DNA of 64,000 bases from Pseudobacter sp051955275. Lineage in GTDB: Bacteria; Bacteroidota; Bacteroidia; Chitinophagales; Chitinophagaceae. Location of the stretch: positions 1-64,000 of the forward strand of contig NZ_JBQCGW010000219.1 in the NCBI RefSeq assembly GCF_051955275.1, given 5' to 3'. This document shows positions 17,197-26,548 of the stretch, in pieces. Numbering within the stretch: the first letter of the stretch is position 1; every line of letters starts with the position of its first letter. The notes under the pieces were generated by a model. That model was not told the origin of the DNA and did no database searches. It saw only the letters and a list, made by a program, of their open reading frames with translations. The position numbers and the translations under genes are program-made.

Positions 17197-17255
17197 CTGC
17201 TGCTTAAAATCACAACTTGCCATAATTGAGTCGTTCAATCTGACTTATAAGTGGT

Positions 17256-19481
17256 TTATTTTACTTTCTGCAGTTTCAACACCACACTGGTTCTGCTGGT
17301 GCTCAGCTCAGGATTGAACCCGATCTTCATCAGGAATTCCCCTGAATATTGTTTGCTGCCATCGATGCTGGTTTTAGTTCCCGGGTAGAGGCAGATCTCC
17401 TGCAGACTGTACATGGCAGCAGGGTCCAGACCTTTCAGTCTGATGGGATAGACACTCCCCTCCCCATAACGGCTGCTCACCATATAATTGAAGATCACAG
17501 CTTCGGATTGTTCCTTGTTCAAATAGGCTACTGAAGCAACAGAACCTTTGCGTGGATCAGCCAGACGAAACTGGTCGCCCTGGTAAATGAGCGGCTTGAA
17601 TGCATTGTATTCTTTGATCGCATTCTGGCAGAATGCCAGGTCTTTTGCGCTGAGATGGCTCACCACAATATCGAAACCAAGCTTACCCATCATGGCCACA
17701 TCCGTGCGGAATTTGATCGGCTGCTTACCCCAATCCGTAACGTGGTTGGCGCTGGCAATGGCCGGATAGAAATAAGAATATTCCCACTGCATGAAGATCC
17801 TTTCCAGCGGATCGGTATTATCACTGGGCCAGTATTCCGTAAAATATCTCAGGGCTTCGTAATCCACCCTGCCACCGCCACCGGAGCAAAGCATCATGGG
17901 TACTGTGGGATATTTTTCGCGGAGGCGCTTGAGCACATTGTAGAGCCCGCGCATGTATTCGATATAAAAATGCCCCTGGTTCTTTCCGAGATAAGCAGAA
18001 TGCGCATTGTAGATGACTGCATTGCAGTCCCACTTGATATAGGCCAGTCCCGGGTTCTTTTTGAACAGGTCATCCACCACACTGAACACAAAATCCTGAA
18101 CGGTTGGATTGGTGAGGTCCAGCACCAGCTGGTTGCGGAAATAATGTTCATTGCGAGCTGGCTGTCTTACCACCCAGTCAGGATGTTTCTCGTACAGTTC
18201 ACTTTTAGGGTTCACCATTTCAGGCTCCACCCAGATACCGAACTTCACATCGTTCTTTGCCGCTTCCTTCACCAGGCTTACCACCCCATTGGGAAGTTTC
18301 GATTTATTCTCCTGCCAGTCACCCAATCCTGCTTTATCATCATTACGGGGATATTTGTTGGCGAACCAGCCATCATCCAGCAGGAAGAGGTCAACGCCTA
18401 ATTTCTTTGTATCGCGCAGCAGCTCTTTCAGCTTGCTTTCATTGAAATCGAAATAGGTGGCTTCCCAGTTATTGAGCAGGGTGAGCCTGGTACCCTTTCC
18501 ATCGAGGAGCCGGTAATTGCGGGCCCAGTCGTGCAGCTGACGGCTTGCCTGTCCCTTACCCTTATCCGAAAGGGTATGAATGAAGGAAGGGGTTACAAAT
18601 TCCTCCCCGGGCTTCAACGTGTAGGGAGATGCATAATTATTGATCCCGGAAATAATGCGCAGGTTGTCCTGAAAATCCAGTTCCAGGTCCGTTCTGAAAT
18701 TCCCGCTGTAAGCCAGGGTTCCGTAGAGCACAGTGCCTTCATCTTCCGTAGCAGGCTTGCCCAGCGATACCATGAATACCGATGGCAGGAAGAGATTGGT
18801 ACGTGTACCGAGTTTGGTATCGATGGTTTTGATACCGTGCGTGATCCTGGTTTCTTCCGGTTGCATTTCTTTCGCCCAGTCCCCATGATACTGGTTCAGC
18901 CAGAAACCCTGTGCCTTCAGATACAGATTGGCGGATGCGAATTTCTCCAGCACCACATTACCTTTTTCAGTGTGTCTGATCACCGACCACTGTTCTATCA
19001 CATCCTGTCTGGGATATACTTTATAATGGAGCTTCACTTCAAAATCATACACAGGGTCTTTCAGTGTGATGACATACAGGGAAACATTATCAGCCTGTTG
19101 TTTCTGCTCATGGGTTACATAACGGAGATCGAGGGAACGGTTGCCGTCAGCATGTACCACAGTGATAGCAGGTTCCACCATATTACGGGAACCGGCAGGT
19201 GTGTAGGCGGCATTGAGTTGTTCAGAGTAATCACCCGTTTGCCTGTAAACGGAGGATACCATCTTGTACTCCTGCTCATTCACCAGTTTCTTTCCGAAGT
19301 AAATCACAGACAGATCCTTCTCCTTATTTGCTTCCAGCACCAGTGCATTGCTGCCGGTGGTGATAGGGATAACAGTTTGCGCATGCAGGCTGCCAATGTT
19401 CCAACCCAGGCAGAGTGCGAGGGCAAGTGCGACAGAGAGAGTTTGCCTGCCAGAGAATCTTCCTTTCCTACTACAATTCAT
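17256..19481 (-). CDS. GH36 alpha-galactosidase, secreted
   Basis: About 741 residues from the ATG at 19479-19481 (MNCSRKG). That start places a signal peptide (hydrophobic segment, cleavage near LHAQ) at the N-terminus; the frame stays open 50 codons further upstream, but that part lies in intergenic repeat copy C. A beta-sandwich N-terminal domain is followed by the catalytic barrel with DLFLLDDGWF, the nucleophile Asp485 in KWDCN and the acid/base Asp554 in WPSDNTD, the standard GH36 pair. It hydrolyses terminal alpha-galactosyl residues. It is the last gene of the PUL operon and is separated from the esterase gene by the repeat, which may lower its expression. Confidence 0.9.
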   Translation of the reverse strand: MNCSRKGRFSGRQTLSVALALALCLGWNIGSLHAQTVIPITTGSNALVLEANKEKDLSVIYFGKKLVNEQEYKMVSSVYRQTGDYSEQLNAAYTPAGSRNMVEPAITVVHADGNRSLDLRYVTHEQKQQADNVSLYVITLKDPVYDFEVKLHYKVYPRQDVIEQWSVIRHTEKGNVVLEKFASANLYLKAQGFWLNQYHGDWAKEMQPEETRITHGIKTIDTKLGTRTNLFLPSVFMVSLGKPATEDEGTVLYGTLAYSGNFRTDLELDFQDNLRIISGINNYASPYTLKPGEEFVTPSFIHTLSDKGKGQASRQLHDWARNYRLLDGKGTRLTLLNNWEATYFDFNESKLKELLRDTKKLGVDLFLLDDGWFANKYPRNDDKAGLGDWQENKSKLPNGVVSLVKEAAKNDVKFGIWVEPEMVNPKSELYEKHPDWVVRQPARNEHYFRNQLVLDLTNPTVQDFVFSVVDDLFKKNPGLAYIKWDCNAVIYNAHSAYLGKNQGHFYIEYMRGLYNVLKRLREKYPTVPMMLCSGGGGRVDYEALRYFTEYWPSDNTDPLERIFMQWEYSYFYPAIASANHVTDWGKQPIKFRTDVAMMGKLGFDIVVSHLSAKDLAFCQNAIKEYNAFKPLIYQGDQFRLADPRKGSVASVAYLNKEQSEAVIFNYMVSSRYGEGSVYPIRLKGLDPAAMYSLQEICLYPGTKTSIDGSKQYSGEFLMKIGFNPELSTSRTSVVLKLQKVK

Positions 19482-19515
19482 ATTTGTGAGTTCTGTTGTA
19501 ATGATTTTGTTATCG

Positions 19516-19635
19516 TGGTGCAGTGGCTCGCATCCCCGCGAGTGACCACTATTTGTTCGCCTCCGGCGACACGGTGTTCGCCAGAGGCGAACAAATAGAA
19601 GTAACCCCCAGAGGCGAGCTACCGGGCACACCCTG
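19516..19635. repeat. Palindromic intergenic repeat, full copy (copy C)
   Basis: About 120 bp whose core is a perfect 13-bp inverted repeat, ATTTGTTCGCCTC (19551-19563) and GAGGCGAACAAAT (19584-19596). Flanking blocks are CATCCCCGCGAGTGAC on the left and GGCGAGCTACCGGGCACACC on the right. It is the counterpart of copy B read in reverse. It lies between two minus-strand PUL genes, 20 bp after the esterase stop codon. Confidence 0.88.
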
Positions 19636-19655
19636 TTTATTTCAGCACACCCTGA

Positions 19656-21632
19656 TTAATTCAATCCGGGTCTGAATTTACCGTTCACAGTAATCCCCGG
19701 CCAGGAATCAGTCCTGAAGGGGTTTGCAGGCCATCCTTCTTTATTCATAAGGTTGGCTGCTCCGGCATCATCAGCCCAGGCATAACGCACAGCGATGGGT
19801 TTGGCTACTTCGGCAGCCTGCAGGATCACCTGGCCGTTCTGAATGCTGGCAACAGCAGGATAGAATTTCTTATCTGCGCCTGCGATCTCAAAACCTTTCA
19901 GTTCCGAACCACCACGGATGGCCAGGCCTTTTCCGGTTGAGGCGAAACTGAGTGTTACTTTATTTCCTGCTGCAATAAATGATTTATAAACCGGGCCTGA
20001 TGCCAGTACAGCTTTCTTGTAAGTATCACGAAGGGCAATGGCTGCCAGTCTCAGCCCCACATCCTGTTTATTGGCCGGGTGAATATCCGCTGCATCGCCT
20101 ATATCGGTGGTAACTGCCATGCCGGTATTGAAAACACTGAGTGTTTTTGCCTGCGATTCCCGGAGCTCAGCCCATTCGCTTCCTTTATTGCTGTTGCCAT
20201 TATTGGCATTCCAGCTGCTCAGCTGAACGAAATAGAAGGGCATGGTTGGATTGTTGAACATCCTGCGCCAGTCCTTTATCAATAACGGCAATGCGTACCT
20301 GTACTCGTAAGCATGGTTGGTATTGGCTTCGCCCTGGTACCAGATTGCACCTTTCACCCGGATCCCTGCAAATGGATTCACCATACCGTTGTACAGAACG
20401 GAAGGGTAATCATTCGGCCCGATGCTATTGGAATTATGCAGTACATACTGGATCCTGTAGAACCAGTTGTTATTGAGCGGATATTTATGGCCATTCACTT
20501 CGAGGAAAAGATCTGTACTGTCGCCCCAGATACCACCACCACCACCGCTGTCTTCCACGCGGATGGCGATCATATTCTTTCCCGCATTAAGCTGCGTTGC
20601 AGGGATCTGGTAAACACGCTTGTTATTCCAGCCGGCTGATGCGCCGAGAAATTCACCATTGAAATAAGTCTGGTCGTTGTCATCGATCATACCTGCATGC
20701 AATGTGGCGGGTTTGCCGGCATCTTCCGGCGCAATGTCTACAGTCTGGCGGAACCAGACAATACCATCGAGCCTCGACAGTTTTGGCTGACTTTCCCAGG
20801 CATTGGGCAATGGCATGGTTGACCATTTGCTATGATCATAATCAGCACGCTTCCAGCTGGCGCTGTCGGCCACATCGGGCATATCGCGCTGCAATTCTTT
20901 CAGGTAAGCAGCTTCACTTTTCTTCCTGGCAGCTATCAACTCCTCAAAACTGGCCTGACCGGCCGCCTGCATCACTGATTTGTAGTGGGCATCGTTCAGC
21001 ATGGCAGCATGACTGATCCAGGCTTCTATCTGTGTGCCGCCCCAGGTGGAATTGATCAGTCCGATCGGGATATTCAATTCCTGGTTCAGCTTGCGCCCAA
21101 AGAAATAACCCACGGCTGAAAAAGGCATCACACTGGAAGGTGAGCAGGTTTCCCATTTTGCGTTATCTGAAGTAGAGAGGGGCTCTGCCGCCACTTTCTT
21201 AGGGATCGTGTATAATCTGATATCCGGGTAGCTGGCCTTGCTCACTTCCTCATCTGCATTCAGGATGGTGCCCCAGCCTTTCAATGGCATTTCCATATTC
21301 GATTGCCCGGAGCAGAACCACACATCCCCCATCAGCAATCCACGCAACACTACGGTTGATTTACCTTTTACGGTCAGGTTAAAAGGTTTGCCCAATTTCT
21401 CAGGAGCCAGCACTACCTGCCATTGTCCGTTTCCGGAAGCAATGGTGGTCTTTTTCTGGCCACGAAGGCTCACCACAATGCTTTCACCGGCACTGGCCGT
21501 TCCCCATAACCTGATGGGAGCATCACGTTGTAACACCATACTGTCTCCGAAAATAACGGGCAATTCCGGTTGCGCATATACGTTACCGGTGACTATGATC
21601 AGCAATGCTGTTACCAGGTGGATTCTTTTCAT
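19656..21632 (-). CDS. Sialate O-acetylesterase-like carbohydrate esterase, secreted
   Basis: A 658-residue exported SGNH-type esterase with a signal peptide ending VYAQ. The catalytic serine is Ser111 in SGQSNMEMP; further family blocks are INSTWGGTQIEAW, GAIWYQGEAN and DIHPANK with His518 and Asp516. A galactose-binding-like beta-sandwich is inserted (about residues 270-370, ending near GGIWGDSTDLFLEV). Proteins of this family remove acetyl groups from sugars; many Bacteroidota members act on acetylated plant polysaccharide rather than sialic acid. Its place between two alpha-galactosidase genes suggests deacetylation of the same glycan, which is inference. Confidence 0.88.
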   Translation of the reverse strand: MKRIHLVTALLIIVTGNVYAQPELPVIFGDSMVLQRDAPIRLWGTASAGESIVVSLRGQKKTTIASGNGQWQVVLAPEKLGKPFNLTVKGKSTVVLRGLLMGDVWFCSGQSNMEMPLKGWGTILNADEEVSKASYPDIRLYTIPKKVAAEPLSTSDNAKWETCSPSSVMPFSAVGYFFGRKLNQELNIPIGLINSTWGGTQIEAWISHAAMLNDAHYKSVMQAAGQASFEELIAARKKSEAAYLKELQRDMPDVADSASWKRADYDHSKWSTMPLPNAWESQPKLSRLDGIVWFRQTVDIAPEDAGKPATLHAGMIDDNDQTYFNGEFLGASAGWNNKRVYQIPATQLNAGKNMIAIRVEDSGGGGGIWGDSTDLFLEVNGHKYPLNNNWFYRIQYVLHNSNSIGPNDYPSVLYNGMVNPFAGIRVKGAIWYQGEANTNHAYEYRYALPLLIKDWRRMFNNPTMPFYFVQLSSWNANNGNSNKGSEWAELRESQAKTLSVFNTGMAVTTDIGDAADIHPANKQDVGLRLAAIALRDTYKKAVLASGPVYKSFIAAGNKVTLSFASTGKGLAIRGGSELKGFEIAGADKKFYPAVASIQNGQVILQAAEVAKPIAVRYAWADDAGAANLMNKEGWPANPFRTDSWPGITVNGKFRPGLN

Positions 21633-21657
21633 TACACTCTGTATTATGGATCGGTTA

Positions 21658-22872
21658 TTATTTTTTGATCAGGCGGAAAAGCTTTGTCTCATGGGCAGCG
21701 ATCTTGCCGCTCCATGCATGTTTCTTTCCGGTGATGCGATGTTCCCAGCAATCGCGGATTACGAAGCCCGTTGAGAGGCCGATGTCTTCCGTTGAAAATT
21801 TATAAGCCTGTTCTGTGTCTGCCACATTGAGTACCGCCAGGGCATAATCTCCACCATCCAATGGTTTCAGGAATATTTCCCATTGGGCATCACTACGGAT
21901 ACGTTTGGCCTGAATGGCTGCTGCATCCTGGTTGATGGCAATCACTTCAGGGTTCAGCAGTATCCTCCTGGTGGTCTCATTCATGGCGGTGATATCATTG
22001 GTGGCTATCAGCGGGGCGGCCATCATACTCCACAAACTCATCTGGCTCTGGTACTCTGTATCGTTGCAACCAATACCACCGAGATCAGCCGATGGGCCTT
22101 TCGCTCCATACAGTCCGATCACCAGCATATCCGGATCATTCCAGCGGCCGCGGCCTGCATAAGCATCCAGCGATCCGTTCACGGCAACAATGTCCATGAT
22201 CCCTTCACCATCCGTACCGGGTTTTGCTTTCCATTTATCGCGGATATCCCCCGTAGTACGCCACAAGCTGCCACCGGCATTGGACGCCCAGAACCATGGC
22301 TTCCTTCCGCCCCATTCGCAGATTCCGAAAATTATATCGCGGCCCGACCTGGTAAGGGCATTGGCCATGGTGGTATAGCGTTGTTTGGCTGTATTGGAAT
22401 CTTCGGGAGCGTTGCAGTAATCGTATTTGAGATAGTCGATGCCCCAGCTGGCAAATGTTTTTGCATCCTGCTCTTCAAAGTTGAGACTGGCCGTGTATCC
22501 TGCACAGGTGAGCGGCGCTGCATCGGAATAGAGGCCGAGCTTCAGCCCTTTTGCATGTACATAATCAGCCAGGGCTTTGATTCCTGACGGGAACTTCACA
22601 GGATCGGCAATGATATTGTTTTTCTTATCGCGGCCACCCTGCCAGCCATCATCGATGATGAGATACCGGTAACCAGCAGCCAGCATGCCGGTAGACTCCA
22701 TGGCATCCGCCACTTTCCGGATCAGCGTTTCATCGATGCGTTCTCCGTAAAGGTTCCAGGTCATCCAACCCATGGGTGGTAACGGCGAGAGCTCCTTACG
22801 GAGCTTCACCTGCGACTGCATAATAGCAGACATTAAAACCAACCCTGTCAATATTATGAATTGCTTCATCAA
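21658..22872 (-). CDS. GH27 alpha-galactosidase, secreted
   Basis: A 404-residue enzyme with a signal peptide (residues 1-20). GH27 hallmarks are in order: PPMGWMTWN (about 32-40), YLIIDDGWQ, LGLYSDA, the nucleophile Asp151 in LKYDYCNAP, and the acid/base Asp209 in TTGDIRDKW, followed by GRWNDPDML. The C-terminal greek-key domain is short. It removes alpha-1,6- or alpha-1,3-linked galactose from oligosaccharides, probably in the periplasm. It lies 25 bp after the GH95 gene and 25 bp before the esterase gene, within the PUL operon. Confidence 0.93.
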   Translation of the reverse strand: MMKQFIILTGLVLMSAIMQSQVKLRKELSPLPPMGWMTWNLYGERIDETLIRKVADAMESTGMLAAGYRYLIIDDGWQGGRDKKNNIIADPVKFPSGIKALADYVHAKGLKLGLYSDAAPLTCAGYTASLNFEEQDAKTFASWGIDYLKYDYCNAPEDSNTAKQRYTTMANALTRSGRDIIFGICEWGGRKPWFWASNAGGSLWRTTGDIRDKWKAKPGTDGEGIMDIVAVNGSLDAYAGRGRWNDPDMLVIGLYGAKGPSADLGGIGCNDTEYQSQMSLWSMMAAPLIATNDITAMNETTRRILLNPEVIAINQDAAAIQAKRIRSDAQWEIFLKPLDGGDYALAVLNVADTEQAYKFSTEDIGLSTGFVIRDCWEHRITGKKHAWSGKIAAHETKLFRLIKK

Positions 22873-22881
22873 TGTTCAAGC

Positions 22882-25200
22882 TTATTTGCCGGCAGTGGTC
22901 CACACGGTTTTCATCTCACCATTCACTTTCAGCTTCACCTGTTTTTTCACGGGAGATGTAATGACGTATTTAGTTACTTTTCCATCCTTCCATTCAAAGC
23001 TCACAGTTACATTGCCTCTTGCTTTCAGTCCTTTTACCTTGCCTTCCGCTTTCCACAGATCGGGGATGGCGGGCAGCAGTTCGATATGACCTGCATGGCT
23101 CTGGAGCACCATTTCCATGATGGCTGCGGCGGCGCCGAAGTTGCCATCGATCTGGAAGGGAGGTCCGGCAGAGAACAGGTTCGGATACACACCACCACCA
23201 GCTCCATAGTTGATATCCGTACGGAGCGTAGGTTTCAGCAATTCACGCAGGAGCTTGAACGCCCGGTTGCCATCCAGCAGCCTGGCCCAGAAGAGTTGCT
23301 TGTAAGCGATCGCCCAGCTTGGACCATCATCGCCCCTTACTTCCAGTGTTTTCTTTGCCGCTTCAGCCAGATCAGGCGTTCCATTGGCCGTGATCAGGTT
23401 GGCAGGATACAGTCCGTACAAATGGGAGATATGACGGTGTTCCTTATCTGTCTCTTTGTAATCTTCCAGCCATTCCTGAATGCGGCCGCTGGGAGAGATA
23501 ATGCCTGCAGGAGGCAGTTGTTTCAGCTGGGCACGAAGGGTATCTACCAGTTTCTTATCGGTTTTCAGTTTCACTGCTGCTTCAATCACGTTGTTGAAGA
23601 GCTCCCGGATGATCTGGTTATCGATGGTAGCACCAACGCAGATGCTGGCGTGATTGCCATTGGGAAGATAAAAAGAATTTTCGGGAGAAGATGAAGGAGA
23701 TGTTACCAGCCATCCGGTTTTCTCATCCTTTACCAGGATGCTCTTGTAGAAAAGCGCTGATCCTTTCAGGATGGGATAGATGCTTTTCAGATAGTTCACA
23801 TCATCGGAATACACATAATGCTCCCAGAGATTGTTACAGAGCCAGCCGCTGCCGCTCTTGGTAACGCCCCAGCTGGCGCTCTCACCAGGCTCGGTAAAGC
23901 CCCATACATTGGTGATCACGTGAGCTACCCAGCCTTCTGCATTGTAGTAGGCTTTGGCCGTGCGCTCACCGGGTTTCACCAGTCCACGCACCAGTTCGGT
24001 GAGTGGCAGGTTGAGCTCGGAGAGGTTGCTCATTTCAACTGGCCAGTGGTTCATCTGCACGTTCACATCCAGGTGATAATCTCCATTCCACGGAGTGTTC
24101 ACCTGGTTGGCCCAGAGCCCCTGAAGGTTCGGCGGCAGCAATCCCACACGGGTGCTGCTGATGCTGAGGTAGCGGCCAAACTGCAGGAAAAGTACGGGCA
24201 GGCTCTTGTCTGCTTCCGGTTGCTTGTAGTAAGCAGCCAGGCGTTTATCGGTGGTCAGGCTTTCTGCCGGTCCTGTGCCGAGGTCTACGGCAACACGGCC
24301 GAACAGTTTCCTGAAATTGTTTACATGCGTTTGCTTCTGAATGGCATAGCTTTTCTTCAGCGCCGCATTCATATTTTTTGTTACCAGTGATCTGTAATTG
24401 GTATTGCGGAAATCCGTAGCGGTAGATACCAGGATCAGGGCTTCATCGGCACCTTCGATCAGCAGTTCTTTACCACGCACCGTTTGCTTACCACCGGTGT
24501 TCAGTACTCTAACTTCAGTAAGATACTGCATGCCTTTGCCATCGGTTCCGTTATTCAGCTGGCCTGTTAACTGCAATGCATGACCGGCAACACTACTCTC
24601 CCCTCTTTCAGGACGGCTGATGCCAACTGCAAAACTGATCTTACCTTTTTCGCTGGCTTTGATGCGGATCAGATCCACATCATCCCCGAAACTGGTGAAA
24701 TATTCGCGTGTGTATCGCACGCCGTTCAGGGTGAATGTTGTGGTGGCAATGGCGCTGTCGATACTCAGCCAGCGGCGGTATTCACTTTGTACCCCTTCTG
24801 CTCCGTAATCATAATTGATATTGAGGTCAGCCAGCATCTGGAAGCACCCCCACTGAGGACCGCCGGAGCCGGGTCCCAGGCATATGAAACTTTTATCGAT
24901 CAGTTTCTGTGCTTCGTCATTTTTTCCTGCAGACAGCAGGCTCCTGATCTGGGGCAGTTGTTTATATGCTTCGTAATTATTGGCATCCTGCGGACTGCCG
25001 CTCCACATGGTGATATCGTTCAACACCACTTTCTCTTTCTGAACACCACCATCGGGTGTCATGCCCAGGCGGCCATTGCCGAGAGGAAGGGTTTCTTCCC
25101 ATTGGGCAGCCGGTTTATCAAACCATAACTGAAGCGGACGGTTCTGTGCAACGGCAGTAATGGAAAAGAAAAGCGCAACAAAGCCAATCGTTCGTTTCAT
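22882..25200 (-). CDS. GH95 alpha-L-fucosidase/alpha-L-galactosidase family enzyme, secreted
   Basis: About 772 residues from the ATG at 25198-25200 (MKRTIGF), which opens a signal peptide ending AVAQN; the frame extends 13 codons upstream without a signal-like sequence. Family GH95 is recognised from ETLPLGNGRLGM, DITMWSGSPQD near the N-terminus, NLQGLWANQ, NVQMNHWPVE and QIDGNFGAAAAI. GH95 enzymes invert alpha-1,2-fucose or alpha-L-galactose linkages, as in xyloglucan or milk oligosaccharides. Sequence alone does not decide between L-fucose and L-galactose. It is co-directional with the PUL, 98 bp from the lipoprotein gene upstream. Confidence 0.9.
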   Translation of the reverse strand: MKRTIGFVALFFSITAVAQNRPLQLWFDKPAAQWEETLPLGNGRLGMTPDGGVQKEKVVLNDITMWSGSPQDANNYEAYKQLPQIRSLLSAGKNDEAQKLIDKSFICLGPGSGGPQWGCFQMLADLNINYDYGAEGVQSEYRRWLSIDSAIATTTFTLNGVRYTREYFTSFGDDVDLIRIKASEKGKISFAVGISRPERGESSVAGHALQLTGQLNNGTDGKGMQYLTEVRVLNTGGKQTVRGKELLIEGADEALILVSTATDFRNTNYRSLVTKNMNAALKKSYAIQKQTHVNNFRKLFGRVAVDLGTGPAESLTTDKRLAAYYKQPEADKSLPVLFLQFGRYLSISSTRVGLLPPNLQGLWANQVNTPWNGDYHLDVNVQMNHWPVEMSNLSELNLPLTELVRGLVKPGERTAKAYYNAEGWVAHVITNVWGFTEPGESASWGVTKSGSGWLCNNLWEHYVYSDDVNYLKSIYPILKGSALFYKSILVKDEKTGWLVTSPSSSPENSFYLPNGNHASICVGATIDNQIIRELFNNVIEAAVKLKTDKKLVDTLRAQLKQLPPAGIISPSGRIQEWLEDYKETDKEHRHISHLYGLYPANLITANGTPDLAEAAKKTLEVRGDDGPSWAIAYKQLFWARLLDGNRAFKLLRELLKPTLRTDINYGAGGGVYPNLFSAGPPFQIDGNFGAAAAIMEMVLQSHAGHIELLPAIPDLWKAEGKVKGLKARGNVTVSFEWKDGKVTKYVITSPVKKQVKLKVNGEMKTVWTTAGK

Positions 25201-25298
25201 AGTGCATTTTTTGAAGCAACAGGGAAAAACAAAGTTCACCTGTATACAGATCCGGGTAAATGGATTTTATTGTTTAATTAATGGAAATTTTCACGATA

Positions 25299-26531
25299 CT
25301 ACCTCTTTTGCTCGAATGTAAGTTCGCTCAGGTTGCTGTACGCACTTTCATTGCTGGCCACTTTTTTGATCCGGAACCTGATATAACGTACTGTAGGCAT
25401 ATTGGGGGGGAAGTTCACAATATAAGGGCCTGTTCCGTTATCACTGCGGGTGACTTCCTGCAACAGTTTCCAGCCTTTCGCAATGGCCTGGTCCTTCCAG
25501 CCCGGATCATTCCCGGGTAAGGTGGTGTAAGCAGCTTCGGTAAGATTATCGATACCCCAGATCTCGTATTCTGTAGGATTGTGGCAGCAGTCGCGGCCCG
25601 TTACCTCTACATTCTGCAGACGGCGGTAAGAACGGCCCATATCAAAGGTGAAATGGTGTGGCAATGGTTTGTCGCCCGCTGAATGCCAGAGATTATTCCA
25701 CCCCTGTGGTGTTGTGGTTCCATCCCATAATTTAGTCAGGTTGGTAGGAGGCTCATAAGGGCCCACGTCATTGGGCAGGCTCAATGCTTTGAAAAGACTC
25801 TTGTCGAGCCTGGCAATTACAAATTCAATTTTAGGGAATGTATCAACCAGGTTCACGGTGAAAGTATCAAGCGCATTCACGGGTGTGTATTCGCTCTCAT
25901 ACGCTATTTTGGTACCGTATTTATAGTCGGTAAGTGTGAGAGTGTTCTGGGATTTCGGTAAGCTTACCTGTTTGGTTTCATTTGCCGTATTTATATAACG
26001 GATATTAGTAACCGCGTTGGTAGAGTCTGGCGTCAGGAAGTACAGTGTGATCTCTGATCCATCATCATTCAGCATTTCAAAAGGGAATGTGCGGTCGATC
26101 GCCCTGTTCATCAGGCTGTTCCTGTATGCGTTTCCAAAAACCCGGGCATTGGATATTTCCACGGGAATGGAGCGGCGGCCTTTTGCATCTTCGGAATAAA
26201 CGAAGAAGGTATAGGTATATTCATCGAGGTTATTGATCACGGTGAATATGGTATCTGCCGGGCTGTGCGTGGTAGCGGGCACTTCCAGGGAATCGCGGTA
26301 ATTGTTCCAGAAGATCCTGTATTTGATGATAGATGGATCGGGACTGGGAGACCAGCCGATACCGAGGCGGTGATCACCTGACCTTACAAAGACTTTGGTG
26401 ATGATGCCCGGGTACTTGATCTCTTTTCCGTCCAGGAAATCTTTATAACCATCGATCTTCTGTGAGCAGGCCCACAGGCCCAGGCAAACCAGGCCTGAGA
26501 TCCAGAGAATGTATGAATATTTTCTTGGCAT
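25299..26531 (-). CDS. Surface lipoprotein, DUF4998-like plus discoidin-like domain
   Basis: A 410-residue predicted lipoprotein (lipobox LGLWAC, Cys about residue 22). The N-terminal region, about 25-120, resembles DUF4998: a fibronectin-like fold beginning KYPGIITKVFVRSGDHRLGI. The C-terminal region, about 255-410, resembles a discoidin (F5/8 type C) sugar-binding domain: HFTFDMGRSYRRLQNVEVTG, EYEIWGIDN and VRYIRFRIKKV. It has a CC pair in TGRDCCHN that is absent from the neighbouring paralogous domain. Located two genes after SusD, it is a candidate surface glycan-binding protein. Confidence 0.8.
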   Translation of the reverse strand: MPRKYSYILWISGLVCLGLWACSQKIDGYKDFLDGKEIKYPGIITKVFVRSGDHRLGIGWSPSPDPSIIKYRIFWNNYRDSLEVPATTHSPADTIFTVINNLDEYTYTFFVYSEDAKGRRSIPVEISNARVFGNAYRNSLMNRAIDRTFPFEMLNDDGSEITLYFLTPDSTNAVTNIRYINTANETKQVSLPKSQNTLTLTDYKYGTKIAYESEYTPVNALDTFTVNLVDTFPKIEFVIARLDKSLFKALSLPNDVGPYEPPTNLTKLWDGTTTPQGWNNLWHSAGDKPLPHHFTFDMGRSYRRLQNVEVTGRDCCHNPTEYEIWGIDNLTEAAYTTLPGNDPGWKDQAIAKGWKLLQEVTRSDNGTGPYIVNFPPNMPTVRYIRFRIKKVASNESAYSNLSELTFEQKR

Positions 26532-26548
26532 ATAGCAGCATTTATGGT

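Noticed and set aside
18531..19598. Open frame of 355 codons on the plus strand within the GH36 gene
   Set aside because: It runs opposite to a gene with catalytic motifs in order, has no recognisable domain, and is a product of the codon use of the minus-strand gene.
22861..23694. 277-codon plus-strand open frame inside the GH95 gene
   Set aside because: Shadow of the GH95 reading frame; the GH95 motifs are on the minus strand.
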